Positions 7,892 to 15,923 of a DNA stretch of 32,366 bases are shown one piece after another. Within the stretch, counting starts at the first letter, position 1. Each line of letters starts with the position of its first letter. A program made the translations under genes and the position numbers. The DNA lies in the IMG/VR virus record IMGVR_UViG_3300017742_000055, positions 1 through 32,366 of that record; one strand, written 5' to 3'. The DNA is from a virus. Under the pieces are notes generated by a model. The model was not told the origin of the DNA, did not search any database, and was given only the letters and a program-made list of their open reading frames with translations.

Positions 7892-9586
7892 ATGGCATTT
7901 CAAGTATCACCAGGCGTTCAAGTCAAGGAAATTGACGCGACGACCGTTGTACCTGCTGTATCCGCCAGTATCGGTGGTTTCGCAGGGGCTTTCAATTGGG
8001 GTCCGGTTGAGGAAGTAAGACTCGTATCGTCTGAGGACAATATGGCGTCAATCTTCTCCACACCAGATAACAATACGGCCAAATACTTTTTAACTGCGGC
8101 ATCTTTTTTGAAGTATGGTAACGCATTAAAAATAGTCAGGGTAGTTGATTCCACAGCCAATAACGCATCGGCTGCAGGCGACACTAGCCTTTTAGTAAAA
8201 AACGAATCCTCCTATGATTCTGGTACATTTACAATTTCTGCACAAGGTGCATGGATTGCTAAATACCCAGGTGTCTTAGGTAATAGTCTTAAAGTTGAAG
8301 TATGTTCAAGAGCTGCTGATTTCAGTGGTTGGGCACAAGCTGGTCAATTCGATGCAGCTCCAGGTACTTCAGACTATGCAACTGGTTTAGGCAAGACAGG
8401 TATTGCTGACGAACTTCATGTTGCAGTAATTGATGAAGATGGTGCTATTTCAGGTACTCCAGGAACTGTTCTAGAAACTTTCGGTTTCTTGTCTCAGCTT
8501 TCTGATGCTAAAGATAGTTCAGGTTCTTCTATCTACTATCCAACCGTGATTAACAAACAATCCGAATATATTTGGTTTGGTGCTCATCACGCTGATCTTA
8601 CAGATGCAGGTGAAGCTGCTTCTGCACAAACTGCTGGTCAAGCGCTAGCCAATCATTCAGCTGTTCAAGCTAGTTCCTTGTCTGCTGGTGTTGATGGTAA
8701 TGCTCCAACCGCAGGTAATATCGCTACAGGTTTTGATCTTCTTGAAGATGCTGAAACTGTAGATGTTAACTTAATATTTGCATATCCAGATGCTGATGGC
8801 GCAAATGCTATTGGTGCTGATCTGATTAGCATTGCTGAAGCTAGAAAAGATTGCATGGCATTTATCTCGCCACCAATCGAAGATTCTGTTAACTCTGCTA
8901 CTCCAGATACTGATGTTAAAGCGTATGCAGATTCTTTAGCTTCAACTTCATATGCTTCACTTGATTCAGGTGCGGTATATGTTTATGATAAATACAATGA
9001 TGTTTATCGTTGGATCGGTTCTGCTGGTTTAGTTGCTGGCCTTTGTGCCAACGCTGATAATGTTGCTGATGCTTGGTTCTCACCTGCTGGTGTTAACAGA
9101 GGTCAACTACTAGGTGTTACAAAGCTTGCTTATAACCCAACTAAAGCACAAAGAGATGCTTTGTACAAGGCTCGCGTGAATCCTTTGGTTTCATTCCCAG
9201 GTCAAGGTACTATGCTCTTTGGCGATAAGACTTTATTGTCTAGACCATCTGCATTCGATAGAATCAATGTAAGAAGATTGTTTATCGTATTGGAAAAAAC
9301 AATTAGTAATGCTGCGAAAGCACAACTGTTTGAATTCAATGACGAATTTACAAGAGCTCAGTTTAGAAACTTGATTGAGCCGTTTTTACGCGATGTAAAA
9401 GGTAGACGTGGTGTGACAGACTTCCTAGTTGTTTGTGACGAATCTAATAATACGGGTCAAGTTGTTGACGCTAACAGATTTGTTGCTGATATTTTTGTGA
9501 AGCCTTCTAAGTCAATTAACTTTATTACATTAAACTTCATTGCAACAAGAACTGGGGTTGACTTCTCAGAAGTCGCCGGCGGTTAA
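7892..9586 (+). CDS. 18: Contractile tail sheath protein gp18
   Basis: This 564-residue protein starts MAFQVSPGVQVKEIDATTV, the classic opening of T4-like sheath proteins. The C-terminal region is the conserved sheath fold: SAFDRINVRRLFIVLEKTI and the following block through DFLVVCDESNNTG and ITLNFIATRTG. It polymerises around the gp19 tube and contracts on infection. T4 gp18 has 659 residues, so the variable outer domain is smaller here. Arg codons are mostly AGA, which the phage tRNA-Arg(TCT) reads. It precedes gene 19 by 12 nt and has its own late promoter. Confidence 0.95.
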   Translation: MAFQVSPGVQVKEIDATTVVPAVSASIGGFAGAFNWGPVEEVRLVSSEDNMASIFSTPDNNTAKYFLTAASFLKYGNALKIVRVVDSTANNASAAGDTSLLVKNESSYDSGTFTISAQGAWIAKYPGVLGNSLKVEVCSRAADFSGWAQAGQFDAAPGTSDYATGLGKTGIADELHVAVIDEDGAISGTPGTVLETFGFLSQLSDAKDSSGSSIYYPTVINKQSEYIWFGAHHADLTDAGEAASAQTAGQALANHSAVQASSLSAGVDGNAPTAGNIATGFDLLEDAETVDVNLIFAYPDADGANAIGADLISIAEARKDCMAFISPPIEDSVNSATPDTDVKAYADSLASTSYASLDSGAVYVYDKYNDVYRWIGSAGLVAGLCANADNVADAWFSPAGVNRGQLLGVTKLAYNPTKAQRDALYKARVNPLVSFPGQGTMLFGDKTLLSRPSAFDRINVRRLFIVLEKTISNAAKAQLFEFNDEFTRAQFRNLIEPFLRDVKGRRGVTDFLVVCDESNNTGQVVDANRFVADIFVKPSKSINFITLNFIATRTGVDFSEVAGG

Positions 9587-9598
9587 TAGGAGGAAATA

Positions 9599-10126
9599 AT
9601 GGCAATTTTAGGCGTAGACGATTTTAAATCCAAATTAGTTGGAGGTGGCGCTAGGTCAAACATGTTTAAGGTTACCTGTAACTTTCCAAGTTACGCTCAA
9701 GGTGATGTTGAACTAACTTCTTTCCTATGTAAGGCTGCTCAGTTACCTGCATCGATAATCGCTCCTGTGGAAGTTAACTTCCGCGGCAGAAAGTTACAAA
9801 TGGCTGGTGACAGAACATTTGAACCTTGGACTGTTACGATTATCAACGATGTAGATTTCTCAGTTAGAAATGCATTTGAAAGATGGAGTAACGGTATCAA
9901 TCAACATGTTGATGGTACTGGTTTGGCTAACCCAACAACTTATATGGCTGATATGATTGTTGAACAGTTAGATAAGTCAGGCAACACTGTAAAGAAATAT
10001 GATATTAAAGGGACCTTCCCAACTAATATCTCTGCAATTGATTTGAGTTACGACAACGAAAATACAATTGAAGAATTTACTGTTGAACTGCAAGTCCAGT
10101 ATTGGACATCAGATACTACTAGCTAA
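9599..10126 (+). CDS. 19: Tail tube protein gp19
   Basis: This 175-residue protein is of the T4 tail-tube family (PF06841 type). FRGRKLQMAGDRTFEPWTVT carries the AGDR signature of the family, and the C-terminal half ends in an alternating beta pattern (IEEFTVELQVQYW). It builds the inner tube through which DNA passes. A strong ribosome-binding site (AGGAGG) lies just before the start. A related protein is encoded at 15399-15857, so the phage carries two tube-fold proteins; the position next to gene 18 makes this one the main tube. Confidence 0.93.
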   Translation: MAILGVDDFKSKLVGGGARSNMFKVTCNFPSYAQGDVELTSFLCKAAQLPASIIAPVEVNFRGRKLQMAGDRTFEPWTVTIINDVDFSVRNAFERWSNGINQHVDGTGLANPTTYMADMIVEQLDKSGNTVKKYDIKGTFPTNISAIDLSYDNENTIEEFTVELQVQYWTSDTTS

Positions 10127-10133
10127 AAACTAG

Positions 10134-10141
10134 TATAAATA
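10134..10141 (+). promoter_or_regulatory. T4-type late promoter before gene 20
   Basis: Exact TATAAATA, 7 nt after the gene 19 stop codon. The expected transcript start is at about 10147, just 4 nt before a perfect 8-bp hairpin, so the gene 20 mRNA would carry that hairpin at its very 5' end. Confidence 0.85.
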
Positions 10142-10150
10142 GTATTAGAC

Positions 10151-10170
10151 GGAGGGGATTAGTCCCCTCC
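10151..10170 (+). terminator. 8-bp GC-rich hairpin between genes 19 and 20
   Basis: GGAGGGGA and TCCCCTCC form a perfect 8-bp stem with a TTAG loop. It is followed by TTATAAT rather than a run of T, so as a terminator for the sheath-tube transcript it would be weak. Because it starts right at the predicted late start point, it may instead stabilise the 5' end of the gene 20 transcript. Both uses are inferences. Confidence 0.6.
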
Positions 10171-10194
10171 TTATAATATAGAGGTTAAAAAACT

Positions 10195-11694
10195 ATGGCA
10201 GAAATATTCGGTTTCGAAATCAAAAGAAAAGGCGGTGAAGAACCAATCAGGCCATCATTTGTTCCAAATACAGATGAAGATGGCTCTGGTGTTATTCAGG
10301 CCGGAGGTCATTTTGGCGCCTATGTTGATTTGGATGGTGATAAAGCAAAATCAGAAGTTGATTTGATACTAAAATATCGTGATGTGGCAACTCAGCCAGA
10401 GTGTGACGCTGCTGTAGAAGATATTATTAATGAAGCTATTGTTGGTGATCATGATGATACACCAGTTAGATTAGTGTTAGATGAAGTTGAGGCTTCTGAT
10501 AAGATTAAAGAAGTAATATCCCAAGAGTTTAACCATATTCTTGGATTACTCAACTTTAACTCATATGCGCATGACATTTTTAGAAGATGGTATGTTGATG
10601 GCAGATTGCCGTATCACATTATTATTGATACAGATAAGCCAAAAGGCGGTATTAAAGAATTACGTTATATCGATCCCACTAAACTAAGAAAAGTAAAAGA
10701 GATCGAAGAAAAAGAAGACCCTAAAACTGGGGCAAAGCTTATTACTAAACAAGAAGAATATTTCTTGTTCCAAGATAACGCATTAAATGGTGCTAGTAAG
10801 GGTTTAAAAATTCACCCTGATTCTATTGTATATTGTACCTCAGGCGTTTTAGATCCAAGTAGAAAACGGATTTTAAGCTACTTACAAAAGGCAATGAAGC
10901 CTGTAAACCAGTTAAGAATGATGGAAGATTCCTTGGTTATCTACAGAATTAGTAGAGCACCAGAACGTAGAATTTTCTACATCGACGTTGGTAACTTACC
11001 TAAAGGTAAGGCTGAAGAATACTTAAAGAACATTATGGGCCAATATAGAAATAAGTTGGTTTATGATGCACAAACTGGTAATATTAAAGACGATAAAAAG
11101 CACATGTCAATGCTTGAAGATTTCTTCTTGCCAAGACGTGAAGGTGGTAGGGGTACAGAAATTGCTACACTACCTGGCGGTGAAAACCTTGGCCAAATAG
11201 ATGACATTATCTATTTCCAAAAGAAATTATACAAGAGTTTAAATGTACCTGTTAATAGATTAGACCAAGAATCTCAGTTTAGTCTTGGTAGAAGCACAGA
11301 AATATCAAGAGATGAAGTTAAGTTTAAGAAGTTTATTGACAGATTAAGAAAACGTTTCAGTGATCTGTTCATGCAACTATTAAGAACTCAGTTAATTCTA
11401 AAAGGTATTATCGTATCGTCTGACTGGAATCAATGGAAGAATTCTATTACATTTGATTTCATTGAAGATAACTATTTTGCTGAATTAAAAGAAGCTGAGA
11501 TCTGGAGAGAACGTTTCGAAATGCTTGCTTCTCTTGATGAATATGTGGGTAAATATATATCTAATGAATGGGTAAGAAAGAAAGTATTACGTTTTAATGA
11601 TGAAGATATTAAAGAAATTCAAGCACAAATTGATGCTGAAGATAAAAGTGGCGAAAATGAACCTATGGACGCAGATGACCCACGTTGGGGTTAA
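10195..11694 (+). CDS. 20: Portal vertex protein gp20
   Basis: This 499-residue protein is the T4-like portal: a dodecamer at the special head vertex that nucleates prohead assembly and binds terminase and neck. The conserved blocks include KYRDVATQPECDAAVEDI, the APERRIFYIDVGNLPKGKA region, the NKLVYDAQTG stretch, and DFFLPRREGGRGTEIATLPG followed by NLGQIDDI. The length is close to T4 gp20 (524). The C-terminus is acidic. It is preceded by TATAGAGG, which serves as the ribosome-binding site. The DNA of this gene is the usual marker for typing marine T4-like phages. Confidence 0.95.
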   Translation: MAEIFGFEIKRKGGEEPIRPSFVPNTDEDGSGVIQAGGHFGAYVDLDGDKAKSEVDLILKYRDVATQPECDAAVEDIINEAIVGDHDDTPVRLVLDEVEASDKIKEVISQEFNHILGLLNFNSYAHDIFRRWYVDGRLPYHIIIDTDKPKGGIKELRYIDPTKLRKVKEIEEKEDPKTGAKLITKQEEYFLFQDNALNGASKGLKIHPDSIVYCTSGVLDPSRKRILSYLQKAMKPVNQLRMMEDSLVIYRISRAPERRIFYIDVGNLPKGKAEEYLKNIMGQYRNKLVYDAQTGNIKDDKKHMSMLEDFFLPRREGGRGTEIATLPGGENLGQIDDIIYFQKKLYKSLNVPVNRLDQESQFSLGRSTEISRDEVKFKKFIDRLRKRFSDLFMQLLRTQLILKGIIVSSDWNQWKNSITFDFIEDNYFAELKEAEIWRERFEMLASLDEYVGKYISNEWVRKKVLRFNDEDIKEIQAQIDAEDKSGENEPMDADDPRWG

Positions 11695-11721
11695 CTTTTT
11701 TTCAGTTAAAGAATAAAAACG

Positions 11722-11729
11722 TATAAATA
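11722..11729 (+). promoter_or_regulatory. T4-type late promoter of the prohead-capsid operon
   Basis: Exact TATAAATA after the portal gene. The predicted start is near 11735, with GAGAGGG as ribosome-binding site before ATG 11749. No other late box occurs before the terminators after gene 23, so this promoter probably serves 67-68-21-22-23. Confidence 0.85.
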
Positions 11730-11748
11730 TATAACGAGAGGGAATATT

Positions 11749-11925
11749 ATGTCAATAGAAAGTTTAATTAGTGATTTGAAAGCCGGCGATAATGTAAGTG
11801 CAGGTAAGCACTTTAATAGCGTTATGGCTGATAAATTATCTGCTGCTCTTGATGCAAAGAAGATTGAAGTTGCTTCAAATTTGCAGAATAGACAGTCAGC
11901 AACTGACGAACAGGAAACAGAATAG
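11749..11925 (+). CDS. 67: Prohead core protein gp67-like (58 residues)
   Basis: This short gene is read from the sequence: ATG 11749 with GAGAGGG 6 nt upstream, ending at TAG 11923-11925. The product starts MSIESLISDLKAGDN and is a small, polar, helix-forming protein with an acidic Gln/Glu tail. It lies exactly where T4-like phages encode gp67, a small core component of the prohead that is degraded by the gp21 protease. T4 gp67 is 80 residues, so this one is short. The assignment rests on position, size and N-terminal character. Confidence 0.8.
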   Translation: MSIESLISDLKAGDNVSAGKHFNSVMADKLSAALDAKKIEVASNLQNRQSATDEQETE

Positions 11926-11927
11926 CC

Positions 11928-12167
11928 ATGTTATCTTTTGTAGAACTTAAAGAAAAAACTGCTAGACTTGCTTCAGGTGAAAAACAAGTTAAGTCGTATA
12001 AAGGTGGTAAAAGAAAGAACCTTGATATTCAAATTGTGAAAAAAGGTAAAGCCTTTGCAGTTTATATCAATGGTGATAAGCTTGATGATAATTTTAAGAA
12101 TGCAAAAGATGCTGAAAAGTCTGCTAATGACTTTATCAAGTTAATGGGCGAGGAACTAGAAGTATGA
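11928..12167 (+). CDS. 68: Prohead core protein gp68-like
   Basis: This 79-residue basic protein (MLSFVELKEKTARLASGEKQ) lies between gp67 and the gp21 protease. In T4-like phages gp68 is a minor core protein needed for correct head shape; T4 gp68 is longer (141 residues). The first ten residues resemble the usual 'MLSF-E' start of the family, and the middle part (KKGKAFAVYINGDKLDD) looks like a small beta-hairpin domain. Start ATG 11928 lies 2 nt after the gp67 stop. The stop overlaps the gene 21 start (ATGA). The assignment relies mainly on order. Confidence 0.7.
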   Translation: MLSFVELKEKTARLASGEKQVKSYKGGKRKNLDIQIVKKGKAFAVYINGDKLDDNFKNAKDAEKSANDFIKLMGEELEV

Positions 12168-12820
12168 AGCTAATTGCAGAGTATATCGACACTGACTTAG
12201 AGGTCATTGAAGAAAAGGTTGGTGGTAAAAAATCACTCGCCATCGAAGGTGTTTTCATGCAGGCTGACCAGAAGAATAGAAATGGTCGCATCTATGAGAA
12301 AGAAGTGCTAGAAAATGCCGTTAATAAATATATTAAAGAACAAGTTATGACTGGTAGAGCGGTCGGGGAACTGAATCACCCTGACGGACCGACTATCAAT
12401 CTAGATAAAGTTTCACATAAAATTACTGAACTCCGTTGGGACGGAAGTAATGTTATAGGAAAAGCATCAATTCTTAAAACCCCTATGGGTCAGATCGTTG
12501 AAGGTCTACTTGAAGGTGGCGTTAAGCTTGGTGTATCAAGTCGTGGTATGGGAAGCCTTGTACAACGTAATGGTGTTCAACATGTTGGTAACGATTTTAT
12601 GTTATCTACAGTTGACATTGTTCAAGATCCATCTGCTCCAGAAGCCTTTGTAAATGGGATTATGGAAGGAGTTGATTGGGTTTGGAATAATGGTATCCTG
12701 GTTGCACAAGATATTGAATCAATTGAGACTGAGATAAAAGAAGCAAAAGGTATGCCAACCTCACAGGTTGAGATGCGTGCTTTTAAGAATTTCCTCTCTA
12801 AATTAAACTCTAAACTATAG
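12164..12820 (+). CDS. 21: Prohead core protease gp21
   Basis: This 218-residue protein is the T4-type prohead serine protease, which cleaves core, scaffold and capsid proteins during maturation and then itself. The catalytic regions are visible: GELNHPDGP with His72, and LGVSSRGMG with Ser125/Ser126. STVDIVQDPSAPEAFVNG follows as the conserved segment after the serine. Its size matches T4 gp21 (212). The start overlaps the gene 68 stop by ATGA. It belongs to the same herpesvirus-assemblin-like fold class as other prohead proteases. Confidence 0.93.
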   Translation: MKLIAEYIDTDLEVIEEKVGGKKSLAIEGVFMQADQKNRNGRIYEKEVLENAVNKYIKEQVMTGRAVGELNHPDGPTINLDKVSHKITELRWDGSNVIGKASILKTPMGQIVEGLLEGGVKLGVSSRGMGSLVQRNGVQHVGNDFMLSTVDIVQDPSAPEAFVNGIMEGVDWVWNNGILVAQDIESIETEIKEAKGMPTSQVEMRAFKNFLSKLNSKL

Positions 12821-12829
12821 GAGAATGTT

Positions 12830-13951
12830 ATGTCAATCGACGATTTAAATTTAGAAACCCAAGAGGCAGTCGAAGATATAGCTACTGAAGAGCCGATTCA
12901 AGAGGAAACTGACGAGCTCGTTGAAAATGAGAATTTAGACGAGGAATCAGAAGATCTTGAAGAAGGTAAGGTTAAGGAAGAAGAAGGTGAAGAAGAAGAC
13001 GAAGATGACGACGATGATGAAGAAGAAGTCGCTGAGTCTGCACCTGAAACTCCTAAGACTAAGGCTGGTGTTATCCAGGCTGCAGTAGAAATGTTGAAGA
13101 AAGCCCGTAAAGAAGATGCACAAAAACTTTTTGCAAAAATGGTTGCTGTGGATGAAAAAGCTGTTGAAGAAGAAGCTTCTGATAAAGAAGAAGGTTATTC
13201 TAAGAAAGCTAAGGCTAAAGTCGAATCAGTTGACTTTGAAGAAGATTTAGATGCACTAATTCAAGAAGAAGCTACCCTATCTGACGAGTTCAGAGGAAAG
13301 GCTGGTTCTATCTTTGAAGCAGTACTAACGTCTAAGCTTGCTCAAGAAGTTGACAGATTAGAAGCCGAATATGTGCAGAATCTTGAAGAAGAAGTTTCCG
13401 AAATTCAAACTTCTCTTGTTGAAAAAGTTGATTCCTACATGAATTATGTAGTTGAAACTTGGATGCAAGAAAACGAAGTTGCAGTTGTTGACGGTCTAAG
13501 AACCGAAATTGCAGAAGAATTTATGGCTTCTTTGCAGAAGGTGTTCACTGAGCACTATATTGAAGTTCCTGAAGGTAAGGTTGACCTAGTAGATGAACTA
13601 TCTAGCCAGGTTGCTGAACTTGAAGAAAGCCTTAACAAATCAACTGAGGACAACATCAAATTACATACTTCTGTTCAAGATTTTGAAAGAGCAGAAATCG
13701 TAAGAGAACATGCCTCAGGCCTTGCTGAGACTGAAGCTGAAAAACTTGCTTCTTTGGTTGAAGATATTGATTTTGACGACAAAGAAACTTTCGACATGAA
13801 GGTTAAAACTGTTAAAGAATCTTACTTCAAGCAAGAAGTTACTGAATCAGTAGATGAAGTTGATAGCCTAATTGGTCACGACACTCAAACAGTTGATATG
13901 TCTGACGCCATGAGCCGTTACACTCAAGCAATAACAAAATTTAACAAGTAA
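12830..13951 (+). CDS. 22: Major prohead scaffold protein gp22
   Basis: This 373-residue protein is very acidic. Residues about 40-66 form an almost unbroken Glu/Asp run, and the rest is long helices with Lys/Glu/Ala bias, as expected for the scaffolding core that shapes the T4 prohead and is later digested by gp21. The C-terminal part (about 250-373: SSQVAELEESLNKSTEDN, then LAETEAEKLASLVED) matches the conserved end of T4-like gp22. T4 gp22 is 269 residues; the extra length is the acidic N-terminal region. A GGAG ribosome-binding site precedes ATG 12830. Confidence 0.9.
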   Translation: MSIDDLNLETQEAVEDIATEEPIQEETDELVENENLDEESEDLEEGKVKEEEGEEEDEDDDDDEEEVAESAPETPKTKAGVIQAAVEMLKKARKEDAQKLFAKMVAVDEKAVEEEASDKEEGYSKKAKAKVESVDFEEDLDALIQEEATLSDEFRGKAGSIFEAVLTSKLAQEVDRLEAEYVQNLEEEVSEIQTSLVEKVDSYMNYVVETWMQENEVAVVDGLRTEIAEEFMASLQKVFTEHYIEVPEGKVDLVDELSSQVAELEESLNKSTEDNIKLHTSVQDFERAEIVREHASGLAETEAEKLASLVEDIDFDDKETFDMKVKTVKESYFKQEVTESVDEVDSLIGHDTQTVDMSDAMSRYTQAITKFNK

Positions 13952-13982
13952 TTAATTATCTGAACATATAGAGGAAACTAAA

Positions 13983-15290
13983 ATGTTTAACGCAGATCAA
14001 AACCTAATGGAAAAATGGGGCCCAGTCCTAGACCACGAAAGTGCTCCACAAATCCAAGACAAGTACAGAAAAGCTGTTACAGCTCGTCTGTTGGAAAACC
14101 AAGAAGTTGCTTTGAGACAAGAAGCTGCAGAAAAGAGTGGAAACTTCTTCACTGAAACTGCTGCTAACGCTACTTCCGATACTAACATCAAAAACTTTGA
14201 TCCAGTATTGATTAGTCTTGTTCGTCGTGCAATGCCTAACCTAATCGCATATGATATTGCTGGTGTTCAACCAATGAATGGTCCTACTGGTCTTATCTTT
14301 GCTATGAAAGCAAAATACAGCACCCAGGGCGGTACTGAAGCACTATTCAACGAAGCTGACACTGATTTCTCTGGTGCTGGTACTCACGGCGGTGGTTCTT
14401 CTTCCTTAGTTGGTGACGTTCTTTCTGGCGAAACTTCTGCTGACGCTAACTCTGACGGTGTTGAAGACGAGTTCGGTATCGGCGGTGGTATGACTACTGC
14501 AGCTTCTGAAGGTTTAGGTACTTCTGGCGGTGGTTCTTTCGGTGAAATGGCATTCTCTATCGAGAAGTCTACCGTTACTGCTAAGTCACGTGCTCTTAAA
14601 GCAGAATACACCATGGAATTGGCTCAAGACCTTAAAGCTGTTCACGGTTTGGACGCTGAAGGTGAACTTGCTAATATCCTTTCTGCTGAAATCTTGGCTG
14701 AAATCAACCGTGAAGTTATTCGTACTATCAACGCTAAAGCTAAGTTAGGCTTTGCTGCTGACGGTATCTTCGACATGGCTGCTAACCAAGATGCTGACGG
14801 CCGTTGGATGGTTGAAAGATTCAAGTCTTTGATCATGCAGATCGAAAAAGAAGCTAACGCTGTTGCTAAGGAAACTCGCCGCGGTAAAGGTAACTTCATC
14901 ATCTGTTCTTCTGACGTTGCTTCTGCAATCTCTGCTGCTGGCATGTTGGATTACACTCCTGCTCTTGCTGCTAACTTGAACGTTGACGATACTGGTAATA
15001 CTTTTGCTGGTGTTCTTAACGGTCGTACCAAAGTATATGTTGATCCATATGCTGCTAGAGATTATGTAACTGTTGGTTACAGAGGTTCAAACCCATATGA
15101 TGCTGGTTTGTTCTACTGCCCATACGTTCCATTATCAATGGTTAAAGCAGTTGGTGAGGAAGACTTCCAGCCACGTATCGGGTTCAAGACTCGTTACGGC
15201 ATGGTTGCTAACCCTTACGTTGCAGCTGATGGTGTTGGTACTAACCGTGCTAACCCATACTTCAGAATCATGGCTATCAATAACCTATAA
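13983..15290 (+). CDS. 23: Major capsid protein gp23
   Basis: This 435-residue protein is the HK97-fold T4-type capsid protein. Typical blocks are LVRRAMPNLIAYDIAGVQPM, GPTGLIFAMKAKY, then KSRALKAEYTMELAQDLKAVHGLDAE, and the C-terminal GLFYCPYVPLSMVKAVG. It forms the hexamers of the head after gp21 removes the N-terminal delta region; the exact cleavage point is not obvious. It is shorter than T4 gp23 (521), as in cyanophages and other marine relatives. GAGG before ATG 13983 is the ribosome-binding site. Codon use is noticeably enriched in GCT/GGT/CGT, which fits very high expression. Tandem terminators follow. Confidence 0.97.
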   Translation: MFNADQNLMEKWGPVLDHESAPQIQDKYRKAVTARLLENQEVALRQEAAEKSGNFFTETAANATSDTNIKNFDPVLISLVRRAMPNLIAYDIAGVQPMNGPTGLIFAMKAKYSTQGGTEALFNEADTDFSGAGTHGGGSSSLVGDVLSGETSADANSDGVEDEFGIGGGMTTAASEGLGTSGGGSFGEMAFSIEKSTVTAKSRALKAEYTMELAQDLKAVHGLDAEGELANILSAEILAEINREVIRTINAKAKLGFAADGIFDMAANQDADGRWMVERFKSLIMQIEKEANAVAKETRRGKGNFIICSSDVASAISAAGMLDYTPALAANLNVDDTGNTFAGVLNGRTKVYVDPYAARDYVTVGYRGSNPYDAGLFYCPYVPLSMVKAVGEEDFQPRIGFKTRYGMVANPYVAADGVGTNRANPYFRIMAINNL

Positions 15291-15313
15291 TCGGTATTGA
15301 TACGATTCGTATT

Positions 15314-15333
15314 AGGGGAGCTTCGGGTCCCCT
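15314..15333 (+). terminator. First of two tandem UUCG hairpins after gene 23
   Basis: AGGGGA and TCCCCT enclose a C(TTCG)G tetraloop with one G-G mismatch. There is no T run directly after it, so it may act with the stronger hairpin that follows or stabilise the 3' end. Confidence 0.7.
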
Positions 15334-15336
15334 AGG

Positions 15337-15360
15337 GGGGAGCTTCGGCTCCCCTTTTTT
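15337..15360 (+). terminator. Intrinsic terminator with UUCG tetraloop after gene 23
   Basis: GGGGAGC-TTCG-GCTCCCC is a perfect 7-bp stem followed by six T. This is a textbook Rho-independent terminator for the prohead-capsid operon. Confidence 0.92.
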
Positions 15361-15364
15361 CTTG

Positions 15365-15372
15365 TATAAATA
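15365..15372 (+). promoter_or_regulatory. T4-type late promoter (upstream of a pair)
   Basis: Exact TATAAATA, 4 nt after the T run of the gene 23 terminator. The predicted transcript starts near 15378 and includes the GAGG at 15382-15385, 13 nt before ATG 15399. Confidence 0.8.
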
Positions 15373-15385
15373 AGATTATATGAGG

Positions 15386-15393
15386 TATAAATA
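15386..15393 (+). promoter_or_regulatory. T4-type late promoter with full consensus, 5 nt before ATG 15399
   Basis: TATAAATACTATT is the extended T4 late consensus. The next base is the A of the start codon, so initiation at the usual distance gives a leaderless mRNA. The only Shine-Dalgarno-like GAGG lies upstream of the box and would be absent from this transcript. Confidence 0.85.
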
Positions 15394-15398
15394 CTATT

Positions 15399-15857
15399 AT
15401 GACTACTACAAATAAAAATTTCTTATCCCCTGTAGGATTTCAGTTTGCAATTGACAGACAGAAATACGCTAACATTGAGTACTTTTGTACTGGTGTTACC
15501 CTACCATCTGTAACGCTATCTGAGGCACCATTGCCTTACAGAGGTGTTAATCACTCTATGGCCGGTGACCGTTTAGAATTTTCTGATCTAACAATTACTT
15601 TTAATGTAACTGAAGATATGGAAAACTATGTTGAAACATTTAATTGGATGCATAACTGCATTAATTCAAATGAAGACTTTGCAGAAGATGCTGAAATGCT
15701 CATCTTAAATAGCCATAACAATGTTTCGAAACGAATCAAATTTAAAGGTGTATTTCCTACATCAGTTGATAGTTTAGATTTTAACACACAAAATCCTACT
15801 GTTGAATACCTACAAGCTACTGTGACATTTGCTTATACCAACTTTGAAATTGTATAA
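15399..15857 (+). CDS. Second tail-tube-fold protein (gp19-like paralogue)
   Basis: This 152-residue protein has the tail-tube layout: LSPVGFQFAIDR at the N-terminus, a CTGVTLPSVTL strand, then the AGDRLEFSDLTITF signature and FNWMHNCI. The corresponding AGDR block is present in gp19 at 9599-10126. In T4-like phages the tube fold is also used by gp54 and other tube-initiation or completion proteins, and marine relatives often carry extra gp19-like genes after 23. Its own late promoters indicate separate dosage. Likely roles are a tube-initiator (gp54-like) or another tail-core layer; I cannot choose between them from sequence alone. Confidence 0.82.
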   Translation: MTTTNKNFLSPVGFQFAIDRQKYANIEYFCTGVTLPSVTLSEAPLPYRGVNHSMAGDRLEFSDLTITFNVTEDMENYVETFNWMHNCINSNEDFAEDAEMLILNSHNNVSKRIKFKGVFPTSVDSLDFNTQNPTVEYLQATVTFAYTNFEIV

Positions 15858-15881
15858 AACTGTTTACTTTTGAGCAGTTTT
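15856..15881 (+). terminator. Hairpin terminator whose loop holds an early -35 box
   Basis: AAAACTG (15856-15862) and CAGTTTT (15875-15881) form a 7-bp stem around a 12-nt loop that begins TTTACTTTT. It overlaps the end of the tube-like gene. The loop's TTTACT is the -35 box of the next promoter. The same design occurs at 22935-22964. Confidence 0.7.
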
Positions 15882-15891
15882 ATTTTATAAT
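15863..15891 (+). promoter_or_regulatory. Early (sigma70-type) promoter of uvsY
   Basis: -35 TTTACT (15863-15868, preceded by TG, giving T4-like GTTTAC), 17-nt spacer, -10 TATAAT (15886-15891). The last T of the -10 box is the first T of the late box TATAAATA that follows. Confidence 0.75.
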
Positions 15892-15898
15892 ATAAATA
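15891..15898 (+). promoter_or_regulatory. T4-type late promoter of uvsY, fused to the early -10 box
   Basis: Exact TATAAATA followed by TTATT, sharing one base with the early promoter's TATAAT. Early and late polymerase forms would start uvsY transcripts within several bases of each other, upstream of the GAAGGA ribosome-binding site and ATG 15924. Confidence 0.78.
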
Positions 15899-15923
15899 TT
15901 ATTGTAATTAGCGAAGGAATATT

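Noticed and set aside
11691-11709. TTAACT/AGTTAA hairpin with T-rich loop after the portal gene as a terminator
   Set aside because: The stem is only 6 A/T-rich pairs and the T run is in the loop, so it is too weak to call.
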